From assembly GCA_045533485.1 (NCBI GenBank), contig JAZSHX010000030.1, positions 1 to 58,933 of the forward strand: a stretch of DNA of 58,933 bases. The letters are read 5' to 3'. The notes beneath the pieces were generated by a model. The model was not told the DNA's origin and made no database searches. It worked only from the letters and a program-made list of their open reading frames with translations. This DNA comes from Scatosoma sp045533485. GTDB taxonomy: Bacteria; Bacillota; Clostridia; Christensenellales; Borkfalkiaceae. How positions within the stretch are numbered: position 1 is the first letter of the stretch; each line of letters starts with the position of its first letter. Positions 15,394 to 24,281 of the stretch are shown here, piece after piece. A program made the translations under genes and the position numbers.

Positions 15394-16842
15394 TTACGCA
15401 ACCGTGATTTGCAAGCAAACTACGCTTGCTTTCGGCAAAACGACGACTTGCGTAATGTCCGCTTGCTTGGTTGTAGGCAACACTGCATCAGGGTTTTCAA
15501 AGGTGTTATGCGCGCGCATATTTCCATCGCCCAGCGTCGTTTGCACCGTGGAAACAATCTTCCCGCCAAACGCCGCAAACGAAAGCTCAATTTGCTTATC
15601 TTCTACGCAAGAAAGGTTGGCAAGCGTAACCGTCCACACGTTGTCCTTTCGCGAAGCCGAAACAGACAAGCTTGTATCGTTCGTTTCCGTCTTTAAGCAT
15701 TCCGCGCCTTGATGTGATTTGAACATATCGTACACGTAATAGGTAGGCGTAACGGTAAATTTCTCGCCGTTTGTTAAAAACAACGCGTGTAAGCAGTTGG
15801 CAACCTGCGCGATATTCGCCATTTTGACAAAATCACAATGATTGTTGAATAAGTTTAAGTTATACGCGGCAATCACGGCGTCGCGCATCGTCGATTGCTG
15901 TTCGTATAAATATTTCTCTTGACTTACTTCACTGCCCTTAGGGTGCATACAGCCCCACTCGTCAATATACAGCTTAATATCCTTCCTATCGTGCGCCGCA
16001 AAAATCGCACGGTGTCCGGCGATATATTCTTCCATCTTTTGCGCGCTTTTCAGCAGCGTTTCCCACTCCTTTTCGTCAAAATGCAACGCATCGCCGCCGC
16101 TGCAATAATGGTGCAAGGAAACAGCGTGTACGGGGACGGGCGTACCTGCCTTTTCTTCCAGACACTTTGCAAACGTTTCCGCCCAGCTTTCGCTATGCAC
16201 ACTGCACGCGCCTGCAATCAGCTTGCTTTTCCCCGTTACGTTATGTAAAACGGTTGCGTAATAACGGTATTTCAAAGCGTACTGCTCCGCAGTCATCGTA
16301 CCGCCGCCGCCCCAATTTTCGTTGCCGATACCCCAGTACGGAATAACGAACGGTTGTGCACTGCCATTCTTTTCACGCTCTTTTGCAAGCGTCGTCGTAC
16401 CGCGTGGCGAAGTGCAATAATCCACCCAGTCGCGCGCGTCGTTTGGCGTCATAGAAGTGACGTTTACGGCAAAATACGGCTTTGCTCCGACCAATTCGCA
16501 AAAACGCACAAATTCGTGCGTACCAACCTCATTGGTTTCGTATCTGCCGTCCACCTTCGTCCACCAGCTTGGACGAACGGAACGATTTTCCCCGATACCG
16601 TCGCGCCAATTATACACTTCGGCAAAGCAACCGCCGGGCCAACGCACGACGGACGGCGCAATCGCACGGAATTTTTCCACCAATTCCTTACGAAACCCGT
16701 CCACGTTTGGAATAGTAGAATTTTTCCCCACCCATATTCCGTCGTAAACGACGCCGCCGATATGCTCAACGAAATGCCCGTACACTTCGGGAGCAATTTC
16801 CCCAACCGGCTGGTTCGCAAAAATTTTCACTGCGCTTTTCAT
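15394..16842 (-). CDS. Alpha-L-arabinofuranosidase, GH51
   Basis: 482 residues, no signal peptide: the usual intracellular GH51 that removes alpha-L-arabinofuranosyl units from arabinan, arabinoxylan or arabinogalactan oligosaccharides. Landmarks: EVYGHFVEHIGGVVYDGIWV at the N-terminus, RWPGGCFAEVYNWRDGIG, acid/base Glu in GIGNENWG (~174), SLHHYC, nucleophile Glu in YIDEWG (~293), and a C-terminal beta domain. GGGGAAAATAAGG precedes ATG 16842. A near-consensus promoter (16928-16956) and a shared terminator make it monocistronic. It points to pectin or hemicellulose side chains as the target of the whole locus. Confidence 0.95.
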   Translation of the reverse strand: MKSAVKIFANQPVGEIAPEVYGHFVEHIGGVVYDGIWVGKNSTIPNVDGFRKELVEKFRAIAPSVVRWPGGCFAEVYNWRDGIGENRSVRPSWWTKVDGRYETNEVGTHEFVRFCELVGAKPYFAVNVTSMTPNDARDWVDYCTSPRGTTTLAKEREKNGSAQPFVIPYWGIGNENWGGGGTMTAEQYALKYRYYATVLHNVTGKSKLIAGACSVHSESWAETFAKCLEEKAGTPVPVHAVSLHHYCSGGDALHFDEKEWETLLKSAQKMEEYIAGHRAIFAAHDRKDIKLYIDEWGCMHPKGSEVSQEKYLYEQQSTMRDAVIAAYNLNLFNNHCDFVKMANIAQVANCLHALFLTNGEKFTVTPTYYVYDMFKSHQGAECLKTETNDTSLSVSASRKDNVWTVTLANLSCVEDKQIELSFAAFGGKIVSTVQTTLGDGNMRAHNTFENPDAVLPTTKQADITQVVVLPKASVVCLQITVA

Positions 16843-16927
16843 CCTTATTTTCCCCTTTGCTTTTTCGTATTACGGCGCATAAATGAGCGTGTATTTGGCC
16901 GTATATTTACAAATGTTATTGCGTTTG

Positions 16928-16956
16928 ATTATAGCACACAAGCATTTTCTTGTCAA
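16928..16956 (-). promoter_or_regulatory. Promoter of the GH51 gene
   Basis: Minus strand: TTGACA (16951-16956), 17-base spacer ending in GTGTGC, TATAAT (16928-16933). The GTGTGCTATAAT string is the same as at the isomerase operon promoter. Confidence 0.85.
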
Positions 16957-17072
16957 TAGGTTTTCGGCAAAAACTTTATGCTTTTTTATCTGTCCTTTTG
17001 CGTGCGCGCGATAGATTTATCGGCGTCGCTTTTACCCTTTTTTTACCTTTTCGCCCTTTGTTTTTTAACCGT

Positions 17073-17107
17073 AAAAAAACAGATTGCCTTGTGCAATCTG
17101 CTTTTTT
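17073..17107 (-). terminator. Terminator of the GH4-amidohydrolase operon
   Basis: Stem cagattgc (17080-17087) / gcaatctg (17093-17100), loop of five, A/T runs on both sides, ten bases after the amidohydrolase stop. Confidence 0.85.
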
Positions 17108-17116
17108 ATCGCATTT

Positions 17117-18202
17117 TTATATATTTTTCAAAATAAAGTGCAAATCTTCTTTGGCGAACTTGTCCTTATGTTCGCCTTTTTCAAGCAACTTTTCCGCCGT
17201 TTTTTGCATATACGCAAGATCGATTTTTTTAGGCGTGCCCAGCTCACGCGAAGCGTTTTCCCAGTAAATTTTATCGCGAATTTGCTTTTCGATTTTCACG
17301 CCGCGGAAGGGTTTATCAATATACAAATGCTCGGTATCCGTTTCAAAAAACTGTCTTACGAAATTCGTTCTGCGCTTGTAATTTTCTTCCCACTTCTCAT
17401 CCTTGGGAAACGCGTAAAAATCCGTGCCGTATACGATACGGTCTTGGTATTGCACGAAAAACTCGTGCCACGTATCCCAGTTTTTCAGCATTTGGAAATA
17501 CTGTTCTCCGCCGGGCGTAATATCCAAAACGGTGTTTTCATAATTATCCAACCAACGCTTTGCATCGTTAATATCATAGGTCAAAAACCCGTAATGCGCC
17601 AACGCCAAACGAAGACGGGGGAACTTTTTCATAATCGTGTTCACTTCGTCGTGCAGCTGCGCCTTCGTAGGGAAGGTATGGTCGCAAAACCGCCCTACGC
17701 TTCGCGCATATTCGCTCACCGACATAGGATCCCAGTTTTCCGCAGGGTTCGCCACGTGCATCGTGATGGGAATACGGTTTTCTTCCATAAACGCGTAATA
17801 TTTATCGTACACCTTATCGCAAAGCGGACGTTTCATCGCTTTACGGATATCGGGATACCCTTCCAGCATTTTCACGCCGTCGTAGCCCACCGTAGCAAAC
17901 GTCTCCGCTTGCTTTTCCAAGCAAGCGGCGTATTTTTCCTCGTCCGTTTCTTCCAAGGGATGCTCCAGCCCTGCAAACGCATACGCGTTGGGGGAAAGCG
18001 CGTGCTTTAAGTACAAACCCTTAACGTTTTGCATATCGTCGTAAGAAACGCCTAATCCGTAATCCTTACCGTGGTGCGGTAAGCTCATAAACGCATACTT
18101 TTCCGTGCCCGTCGCTGCAAATTCTTCTTGAAAAATCGCAATCGTTTCTTCCAAGGGAATTTCAAAGGAATAATGCACGTGCGAATCAAATACCTTTTCC
18201 AT
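17117..18202 (-). CDS. Amidohydrolase 2 family metal-dependent hydrolase or decarboxylase
   Basis: 361-residue TIM-barrel protein of the amidohydrolase superfamily. Metal-site motifs are visible: DSHVH at ~6-10, a His in ITMHVANP (~148), a His in LALAHYGF (~200), and the Asp in IVYGTDFY (~272). Members include sugar-lactone hydrolases, uronate-related enzymes and decarboxylases. In an operon with a probable alpha-galacturonidase, a lactonase-type role on a uronic-acid product is one possibility, but that is inference. AAGGGG precedes ATG 18202; the upstream hydrolase ends ten bases away. The terminator at 17073-17107 follows. Confidence 0.8.
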   Translation of the reverse strand: MEKVFDSHVHYSFEIPLEETIAIFQEEFAATGTEKYAFMSLPHHGKDYGLGVSYDDMQNVKGLYLKHALSPNAYAFAGLEHPLEETDEEKYAACLEKQAETFATVGYDGVKMLEGYPDIRKAMKRPLCDKVYDKYYAFMEENRIPITMHVANPAENWDPMSVSEYARSVGRFCDHTFPTKAQLHDEVNTIMKKFPRLRLALAHYGFLTYDINDAKRWLDNYENTVLDITPGGEQYFQMLKNWDTWHEFFVQYQDRIVYGTDFYAFPKDEKWEENYKRRTNFVRQFFETDTEHLYIDKPFRGVKIEKQIRDKIYWENASRELGTPKKIDLAYMQKTAEKLLEKGEHKDKFAKEDLHFILKNI

Positions 18203-18212
18203 AATTCACCCC

Positions 18213-19916
18213 TTATTCGTAATAGGTTTCCCCTTGAATAAACATCAGCGTAAAGCAGTTCGACCAGTGGAAATCCACGATAGAATGCACGTGCTTACGC
18301 CAATCGGGAGGCGACGTCGGCACACCCTTTCTATGACACTGATAAGGCGCAACCTTATCTTCGGGATCGTAGAATTCAAAGATAGCGCCGGCTTTTTTGT
18401 ACCATTTTTCCACCATCTTCAAAATCTTTTCTTCCCACTCTTTGACAAGGTCGGTATAGCCGTAACGCGCCAGCCCCTTCATACAAAGGTAGTTCATATT
18501 CAGCCACACGCCGCCGCGCCACATTTCCGTCGAATACATGGGGTGGTTCTTCGCTACCGTAGGGATAGGGTTGGGCGTCCACAAAAGGTCGGGGTTGGTG
18601 AGCACCTTCACCATCCTTTCCGCTTGTTCCTTGGAAGGAATACCCGCCATCATCGGGAAAAAGCTTGCAGGCGTCAACACCTTGGTAAATTTACCGCTGG
18701 TCACAAGGCGGTCGTAATACACGCCGTCTTCTTCGTCCCAAAGCAATTCGTTGATACGGTCTTTAATGCGCGCGTGCACAGCAAGCCATTCTTGCGCCTT
18801 TTCTTCGTTGCCGAGCTCTTTATAAATTTTCGCAAGGTATTCCGCGTCGTGCGCTTCAAACGCAGAGAAATCCATCGCGTCCGTTTCTTCGTCAAATTCA
18901 AATCTAGGCGAGTTGTCTTGCCCCGATTCCCCACTCTTGCAGTCGGTATATTCCGGTTCGGTAAACCACTCCAAAAGCCCGTTATTATTCTTATCGCGAT
19001 TGTTCAAATCCCACGTCAAATACGCGTCCAGCTTTTCTACGCATTCTACCAAGAACGCCTTATCGCCCGTCTTTTTATACACTTCCCAAGCCCCGAAAGC
19101 AAGCACCTGCGGCTGCGTTTCGTCCGTGCGTCCGTCGGGGTACATCATCGCGGAAATAAACCCGTCTTCTCTTTGCATAGAAAGCACCGAACGGATGCAG
19201 TCCTTCGCCATTTCTCCGTTATAGGTAGCAAACGCCAACGCATGGAAAACGGAATCCCAAAGCCACATTTGTCTATGCGGCACTCTGTCGGGCGTCGTCC
19301 ACATGCAGGGAATACGTCCTTCGGGCGTATGCACGTTGACCTTGTTTACGGACAGCGCCTTATAATACATACGTTCATATTGCTTATTTTTGCATTTCGG
19401 CATTTTTTTGAAATAATCATAGCGCGATTTTTTAAGCGCTTCCAAATCCACCTTCATGCCTTCCTTCGCACCGCCGCGCGCAAACGAATACGCAGGGCCG
19501 GAGTGGCAAATGGAGAAATGCACCATACCGTTATCCAGCGTTTCCGTACAAACGGCAATCGCGTCCGTAGTATTGAAATAAATTTCCGCGCCAGTACGCT
19601 TCACGTAATTCCATTTCTTTTCCGTGGTGATTACGGGCGCAACGGGCGCAATACCCACCACCGTGTTCGCGTTGGCGAACAAAATCAGCACGTCGCCGTC
19701 CTTGGTTTTCGCGTCGATCATATCCCCCGTGATCGCGTTGAATTTCACGCGCCCCTTCACGGGAATCGTCATTTTCACCCACTCGCGAAGCTCGAAACGA
19801 ATCCCGATTTTCTTTGCAGTAAGCGTACCGACGAAATCGTTAAAATAATAATTTCTGCCTTCTAAACCGGAATATCCAAACAATTGACCGTAGCCCCAAA
19901 TATTATGCAATTTCAT
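18213..19916 (-). CDS. MGH1/GH63-like glycoside hydrolase, copy 1
   Basis: 567 residues, no signal peptide. The N-terminal ~180 residues are beta-rich; the rest is an (alpha/alpha)6 barrel like mannosylglycerate hydrolases and GH63 glucosidases. Conserved stretches include MWLWDSVFHALAF (~220), SGQDNSPRFEFDEETDAMDF with an acidic cluster (~320-340), and MWRGGVWLNMNYL (~470). Retained acidic residues in these stretches suggest an active inverting hydrolase; the substrate is unknown. By eye about two thirds or more of positions match the next gene, including the first 20 residues. AGGAG lies eight bases before ATG 19916. Predicted cytoplasmic role: trimming imported oligosaccharides. Confidence 0.8.
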   Translation of the reverse strand: MKLHNIWGYGQLFGYSGLEGRNYYFNDFVGTLTAKKIGIRFELREWVKMTIPVKGRVKFNAITGDMIDAKTKDGDVLILFANANTVVGIAPVAPVITTEKKWNYVKRTGAEIYFNTTDAIAVCTETLDNGMVHFSICHSGPAYSFARGGAKEGMKVDLEALKKSRYDYFKKMPKCKNKQYERMYYKALSVNKVNVHTPEGRIPCMWTTPDRVPHRQMWLWDSVFHALAFATYNGEMAKDCIRSVLSMQREDGFISAMMYPDGRTDETQPQVLAFGAWEVYKKTGDKAFLVECVEKLDAYLTWDLNNRDKNNNGLLEWFTEPEYTDCKSGESGQDNSPRFEFDEETDAMDFSAFEAHDAEYLAKIYKELGNEEKAQEWLAVHARIKDRINELLWDEEDGVYYDRLVTSGKFTKVLTPASFFPMMAGIPSKEQAERMVKVLTNPDLLWTPNPIPTVAKNHPMYSTEMWRGGVWLNMNYLCMKGLARYGYTDLVKEWEEKILKMVEKWYKKAGAIFEFYDPEDKVAPYQCHRKGVPTSPPDWRKHVHSIVDFHWSNCFTLMFIQGETYYE

Positions 19917-19982
19917 ATCCTTTTCTCCTAATTTATTTTAGTTTTTTTCCGCGAAAAGCGATTGTTGAAACAACGCCTTCCC

Positions 19983-21680
19983 TTAATACAATTCGTTTTG
20001 AATAAACATAAGCGTAAAACATGCCGACCAGTGGAAATCGGAGATAGCATGTACGTGTTTACGCCAGTCGGGCGGAGAAATGGGTTCGCCCTTACGCAAG
20101 CAAGCAAACGGCACGACCTTGTCTTCGGGATCGTAAAATTCAAAGAACGTACCCGTCTTTTTGTACCACTTTTCAATCATATTCAGCGTTTTTTGTTTAA
20201 GTTCGTTCGCCAAATCGTTAAAGCCGTATTTTTGCAAACCGCGCATCACCATATAGTTGATGTTGAGCCACACGCCGCCGCGCCACATATCCGTCGAATA
20301 CATAGGATGCGATTTTGCCACGGAAGCCAACGCGTTTTTCGTCCAAAGCAAATCGGGGCGAACAAGCATTTTTACCATCCTTTCCGCTTGTTCTTGGCTG
20401 GGAATACCCATAAACAACGGCAGGAAGCAGGAAGGCGTCAACACCTTGGTCAGCTTTCCGCTGTACGCCGTTCTATCATAATACACGCCGTCTTGTTCAT
20501 CCCAAAGCAACGCGTTCATTTGCGTTTTTATATTATCGTGCACAGCTTGCCACTTAGCCGCCTTTTCTTCGTTGCCGATTTCCCTGTAAATTTTTGCAAG
20601 GTATTCCGCGTCGTGCGCTTCAAAACCGGAGAAATCCATCGCGTCAAGCGGTTCGTCAAATTCAAATCTGGGAGAGTTGTCTTGTCCCGATTCCCCACTT
20701 TTGCAGTCGATATCGTCCCAGTCGACAAACCATTCCAAAAGCCCGTTTTTATTCAAGTCGCGGTTGGTCAAATCCCACGTCAAATACGCGTCCAACTTAT
20801 CCGCCACTTCATTGAGGAACGCTTTATCTTTCGTCTTTTCGTACACGCTCCAAGCGCCCCAAGCAATCACCTGCGGCTGCGTTTCTTGCACTCTGCCGTG
20901 CGGATACATCATAGATGACACAAACCCGTCTTCCCTTTGCGTAGCCAAAATGGAGCGAATACAATCCTTCGCCATTTCTCCGTTATAGGTAGCAAATGCC
21001 AACGCATGGAATACCGAATCCCACAGCCACATATGTCTGTGCGGCACTCTGTCGGGCGTCGTCCAACGGCAGTTGATACGCCCACACGCCGTATGCACGT
21101 TGACCTTGTTTACCGACAACGCTTTATAATACATACGCTCATATTTCTTATTTTTGCACTTGGGCAATTTCTTGAAATACTCATAGCGCGATTTTTTGAT
21201 AGCGTCCAAATCCGCGTTCAACCACTCTCTTGCGCCGTTGGTAGAGAAGGAATACGATTGCGGCGAATGGCAAATAGCAAACTGCACCATACCGTTTTCC
21301 AGCTCTTTCGTACGCACGGAAACGGCGTCCGTGTTGTTAAAATACACTTCCGCACCCAAGCTCTTCTTAAAATTCCATTTATCCTGCGTTTTGATTACGG
21401 GCTTCATAGGCGCTCTGCCCACGACGGTATCCGCGTCCGCAAACAAAATCAGCACTTCGCCGTCCTGCGTCTTCGCGTCGATCATATCCGCCGTCACCGC
21501 GTTGAATTTCACGCGCCCCTTAACGGGAAAGGATACCTTAATCCAAGAACGAAGCTCAAATCTAAGCCCGATTTTCTTTTGCGTCAACGTTGCCACAAAA
21601 TCGTTATAATATCTCGTTTCGCCTTCCAAGCCCGAATACCCGAACAGCTGTCCGTAACCCCAAATGTTATGTAATTTCAT
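19983..21680 (-). CDS. MGH1/GH63-like glycoside hydrolase, copy 2
   Basis: 565 residues, tandem duplicate of the preceding entry with the same start (MKLHNIWGYGQLFGYSGLEG), the same barrel motifs (MWLWDSVFHALAF, SGQDNSPRFEFDEPLDAMDF, MWRGGVWLNINYM) and similar ribosome binding site (AGGAG, eight bases before ATG). Differences cluster in the N-terminal beta domain (ETRYYNDF against RNYYFNDF) and in barrel loops, which may alter linkage preference. The genes are 66 bases apart. It lies 20 bases after the NodB-like deacetylase. Substrate not identifiable. Confidence 0.8.
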   Translation of the reverse strand: MKLHNIWGYGQLFGYSGLEGETRYYNDFVATLTQKKIGLRFELRSWIKVSFPVKGRVKFNAVTADMIDAKTQDGEVLILFADADTVVGRAPMKPVIKTQDKWNFKKSLGAEVYFNNTDAVSVRTKELENGMVQFAICHSPQSYSFSTNGAREWLNADLDAIKKSRYEYFKKLPKCKNKKYERMYYKALSVNKVNVHTACGRINCRWTTPDRVPHRHMWLWDSVFHALAFATYNGEMAKDCIRSILATQREDGFVSSMMYPHGRVQETQPQVIAWGAWSVYEKTKDKAFLNEVADKLDAYLTWDLTNRDLNKNGLLEWFVDWDDIDCKSGESGQDNSPRFEFDEPLDAMDFSGFEAHDAEYLAKIYREIGNEEKAAKWQAVHDNIKTQMNALLWDEQDGVYYDRTAYSGKLTKVLTPSCFLPLFMGIPSQEQAERMVKMLVRPDLLWTKNALASVAKSHPMYSTDMWRGGVWLNINYMVMRGLQKYGFNDLANELKQKTLNMIEKWYKKTGTFFEFYDPEDKVVPFACLRKGEPISPPDWRKHVHAISDFHWSACFTLMFIQNELY

Positions 21681-21700
21681 ATCGTTTTCTCCTGTTTATT

Positions 21701-22537
21701 TCATTTCAAATCAACGGTCTGTCCTGCAGGCACAACCACGTCCTTGCCTATCCACGAAAGATATACGTCCACTGCGCTGGGGTTGTACACTCTTTCATAC
21801 GAAGCGGAAAATTTCAAATTGCGGTACGCTTTTACGTAGCGCATAATTTCGCCGTTGGTCGCATACCAAATATCGTCCTTACCGCCCAAATACTCAGCAA
21901 GCTGTTCGATATGCTCCCAGTTGTTTTTCGTTCTAAATTCGTAGGAATGCCCCCAAATATAGAACAGCATCGGCTCGTTTCTCCAAACGTTGGGATTTTT
22001 CGTCGTTTCCACAAACGTTTTGGCAAGCTCCATCACGTTGGCATTGTTGTGATGGCAGGTAGGATCCCAACGCAAAAAGTCTTCGGGAATACCGAATTTT
22101 TCCGTCGACACTACCGTTCTTGCATATTCAAAACCGCAACGGCGAAGCGCTTCCACGGACGCGTCGTCCACCCAGCCGTTAGGATACGCAAACCCCGTCA
22201 CTACGCCGCCGAACGTTTTTTCAATGTTATCTCTGTCCAAAAACAGCTCTCTAATCTTCAACTCTTCACTGCACTTTGTCAAAGACAAATGCTCCCAGCC
22301 GTGCGCCGCAATTTCCGCGCAATCGCTTGCATACGCTTGTTTTGCTTCTTCCACCGTCATACGCCCCGTCGGGTGCGGCTCCGCTTCCCAACGGCTGGAA
22401 TTGATATTAAACGTCCCTTTCAAGCCGTTCTTTTCAAAAATTGCAATCAAACGCTTGTCTTCCACCACGTTATCGTCGTAGCTAAACGTCAACGCTTTCA
22501 GCTTAAAATCAGGAAAACGCATAAATTGACCGTACAT
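21701..22537 (-). CDS. Polysaccharide deacetylase (NodB-like, CE4 type)
   Basis: 278 residues, no signal peptide. The NodB fold removes N- or O-acetyl groups from sugars using one divalent metal. Motif 1 (ALTFSYDDNVVED, with the catalytic-base and metal Asp pair) and the metal-binding H-x3-H of motif 2 (AAHGWEHLSL) are present, as are YPNGWVDD and a late His (IWGHSYEF). A role removing acetyl groups from pectic oligosaccharides would fit the operon; this is inference, and the usual members are secreted whereas this one is not. ATG 22537 is chosen because AAAGGAG lies eight bases upstream; a TTG seven codons earlier would include that site. Confidence 0.85.
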   Translation of the reverse strand: MYGQFMRFPDFKLKALTFSYDDNVVEDKRLIAIFEKNGLKGTFNINSSRWEAEPHPTGRMTVEEAKQAYASDCAEIAAHGWEHLSLTKCSEELKIRELFLDRDNIEKTFGGVVTGFAYPNGWVDDASVEALRRCGFEYARTVVSTEKFGIPEDFLRWDPTCHHNNANVMELAKTFVETTKNPNVWRNEPMLFYIWGHSYEFRTKNNWEHIEQLAEYLGGKDDIWYATNGEIMRYVKAYRNLKFSASYERVYNPSAVDVYLSWIGKDVVVPAGQTVDLK

Positions 22538-22576
22538 ATTTTTTTCTCCTTTTTTCAATCAAGCGTCCTATACGCT

Positions 22577-22634
22577 AAAAAAAACGGAGCAAACCAACCG
22601 CACGGCATTTGCCATGCAATTTTATTCACTCCGT
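22577..22634 (-). terminator. Terminator-like hairpin between the GH4 and deacetylase genes
   Basis: Minus strand: ACGGAG ... CTCCGT closes a long stem with a smaller inner hairpin (gcacggc / gccatgc, one mismatch) and is followed by at least T7. It lies inside what otherwise reads as one operon, so it may be an attenuator or partial terminator that lowers expression of the downstream genes. Confidence 0.7.
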
Positions 22635-22674
22635 CATTTTTTATGTAGTTACATAAGGACACCCACGCTTCGTA

Positions 22675-24084
22675 TTAGTGATTAAAACCGTTCTTTCTAC
22701 CTTCTAAATACTTATCGTAATACGGCAAATACTCTTTGGTGTTTTCAAGCATTTTGTCAAACAATTCACGTGCCTTTTCGTAAGGAAGACACATGTTGGG
22801 GTTATTCAAGAACGCCACGAACGCTTTTTCGTAATCGCCGTCCAAAGCCGCGTCCACAACCGTTTCCTGTTCTTCAATCAAGCGCATCATAAGTGCGTTG
22901 AGCGCTTCGGGTACGTTACCTGCATACAAAGGACGTACACTGTCGCCCGAGAAGAACGCGTTGGTTTCCACCACTGCGCCCAAGGGGTTGTTGGGGATTT
23001 GACCGTAGTTGGGCATATTGATATTCGTTACGAAATCGCCAAGGCCGCAAAGCGCCTTGATTTGACGTACCGTTTCTTCGCCGGAATTGAAAAGCTTGAA
23101 CGGTTCGCCGCTGGAATATCTATCCGCCTTTTCCATTCTTTGCTTTTGTTCGATCTTTCTCCAAGCCACCGTCGTGAGAGAGAAACCGTACTTATCCACC
23201 GTTTCTTTATCCGCCAAGAACCATTTACCGGGGCAGAATTCCGCAAGGTGTCTATCCCCTGCCGCCGCAATCGCGCCAAAACGCTTAAACAGCGTAAACT
23301 TGACAAGCTCACGGGTAACGTACGCGCCGTTTGCCCAGTGTTGCGCTTCACGGGTAGGTTCAAGCCCATCGGGATGTTCGTTGATATAATCGTTGTAAAT
23401 GGGCATCAAGTCCATGCCCTTATATTTTGCTTCGGTCAAGAACGTGAAGTGGTTAACGCCGATAACGTTTACGCGGATATCATCGCGCGTAGCTTCGATG
23501 TCGTATTTTTCCTTCAAAATTTTCGCAAGCAATTTTTGCGTACCGAACACTTCGTGACAGCAACCGATTGCCTTGATACCGGGGAACACTTTATAAAGCG
23601 TTTTGGTAATCATCGTCATGGGGTTGGTAAAGTTGATAACCCATGCGTTGGGGCAATAATCACGGATACCTTCCGCAAATTCGCGAATCATAGGCAGCGT
23701 TCTAAGCGCACGTACGATACCGCCGGGGCCCGTCGTGTCGCCTACGGGTTGATAAATACCGTATTCTTCGGGCACGTGCACGTCGGAAGCCATTTCGTCA
23801 AACGTACCGGGCAAAATGGAAATGACGACGAAATCCGCATTTACAAGCGCGTCCTTCATTTCCTTTACCGCCACGTAGTTCCATTTACCGGGGCAATCTT
23901 CACGTGCGGAAAGCGCGTTACCGATTTTTTCGTTCTTTTGCGCGCCGTCCCAGTCGATATCATACAAATAAATACTACCGCCGATTTCCGCGTCCGTCGC
24001 CAAGTCGTTCATCAAGTTATGCGCCCAAGCACGCGATGCACCGCCGATATAAGCAATCTTCAAATTTTTTACGTCCTTAACCAT
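22675..24084 (-). CDS. GH4 family glycosidase, probable alpha-galacturonidase
   Basis: 469 residues, cytoplasmic. GH4 enzymes use NAD+ and Mn2+ in an oxidation-elimination mechanism. The N-terminal Rossmann motif reads AYIGGASRAWAHNL (~11-24); FTNPMTMITK and VNHFTFL follow. The active-site tetrad is CHEV (~174-177), which I recall as the hallmark separating GH4 alpha-galacturonidases (LplD type) from the CHSV alpha-galactosidases. If so it releases galacturonate from pectic oligosaccharides. It is the first gene of a five-gene operon with promoter 24207-24234. AAAGGATGG precedes ATG 24084. GH4 membership is firm; the galacturonidase assignment rests on the motif. Confidence 0.88.
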   Translation of the reverse strand: MVKDVKNLKIAYIGGASRAWAHNLMNDLATDAEIGGSIYLYDIDWDGAQKNEKIGNALSAREDCPGKWNYVAVKEMKDALVNADFVVISILPGTFDEMASDVHVPEEYGIYQPVGDTTGPGGIVRALRTLPMIREFAEGIRDYCPNAWVINFTNPMTMITKTLYKVFPGIKAIGCCHEVFGTQKLLAKILKEKYDIEATRDDIRVNVIGVNHFTFLTEAKYKGMDLMPIYNDYINEHPDGLEPTREAQHWANGAYVTRELVKFTLFKRFGAIAAAGDRHLAEFCPGKWFLADKETVDKYGFSLTTVAWRKIEQKQRMEKADRYSSGEPFKLFNSGEETVRQIKALCGLGDFVTNINMPNYGQIPNNPLGAVVETNAFFSGDSVRPLYAGNVPEALNALMMRLIEEQETVVDAALDGDYEKAFVAFLNNPNMCLPYEKARELFDKMLENTKEYLPYYDKYLEGRKNGFNH

Positions 24085-24206
24085 AAAACATCCATCCTTT
24101 TGTTTTCACACGCGCCTGTAAAAACGCGCAATAAAATTTTCTCTTCGTGATAATTTGGCATTTTTGGACAAGCTTTCCAAAAACACCAAAATTACGCACT
24201 ATATTT

Positions 24207-24234
24207 ATTATATCATTTTTTTTATTTTTTGCAA
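24207..24234 (-). promoter_or_regulatory. Promoter of the GH4 operon
   Basis: Minus strand: TTGCAA (24229-24234), 16-base A-rich spacer, TATAAT (24207-24212). It leaves a leader of about 115 bases before ATG 24084. Confidence 0.7.
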
Positions 24235-24281
24235 GGGATTATCGCAAAAAAACGCAATTTTTATTAAAAATTTTTATATTA

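Noticed and set aside
24236..24262. AT-rich palindrome as terminator of the secreted-protein gene
   Set aside because: It is weak, made only of A and T, and could arise by chance in this stretch.
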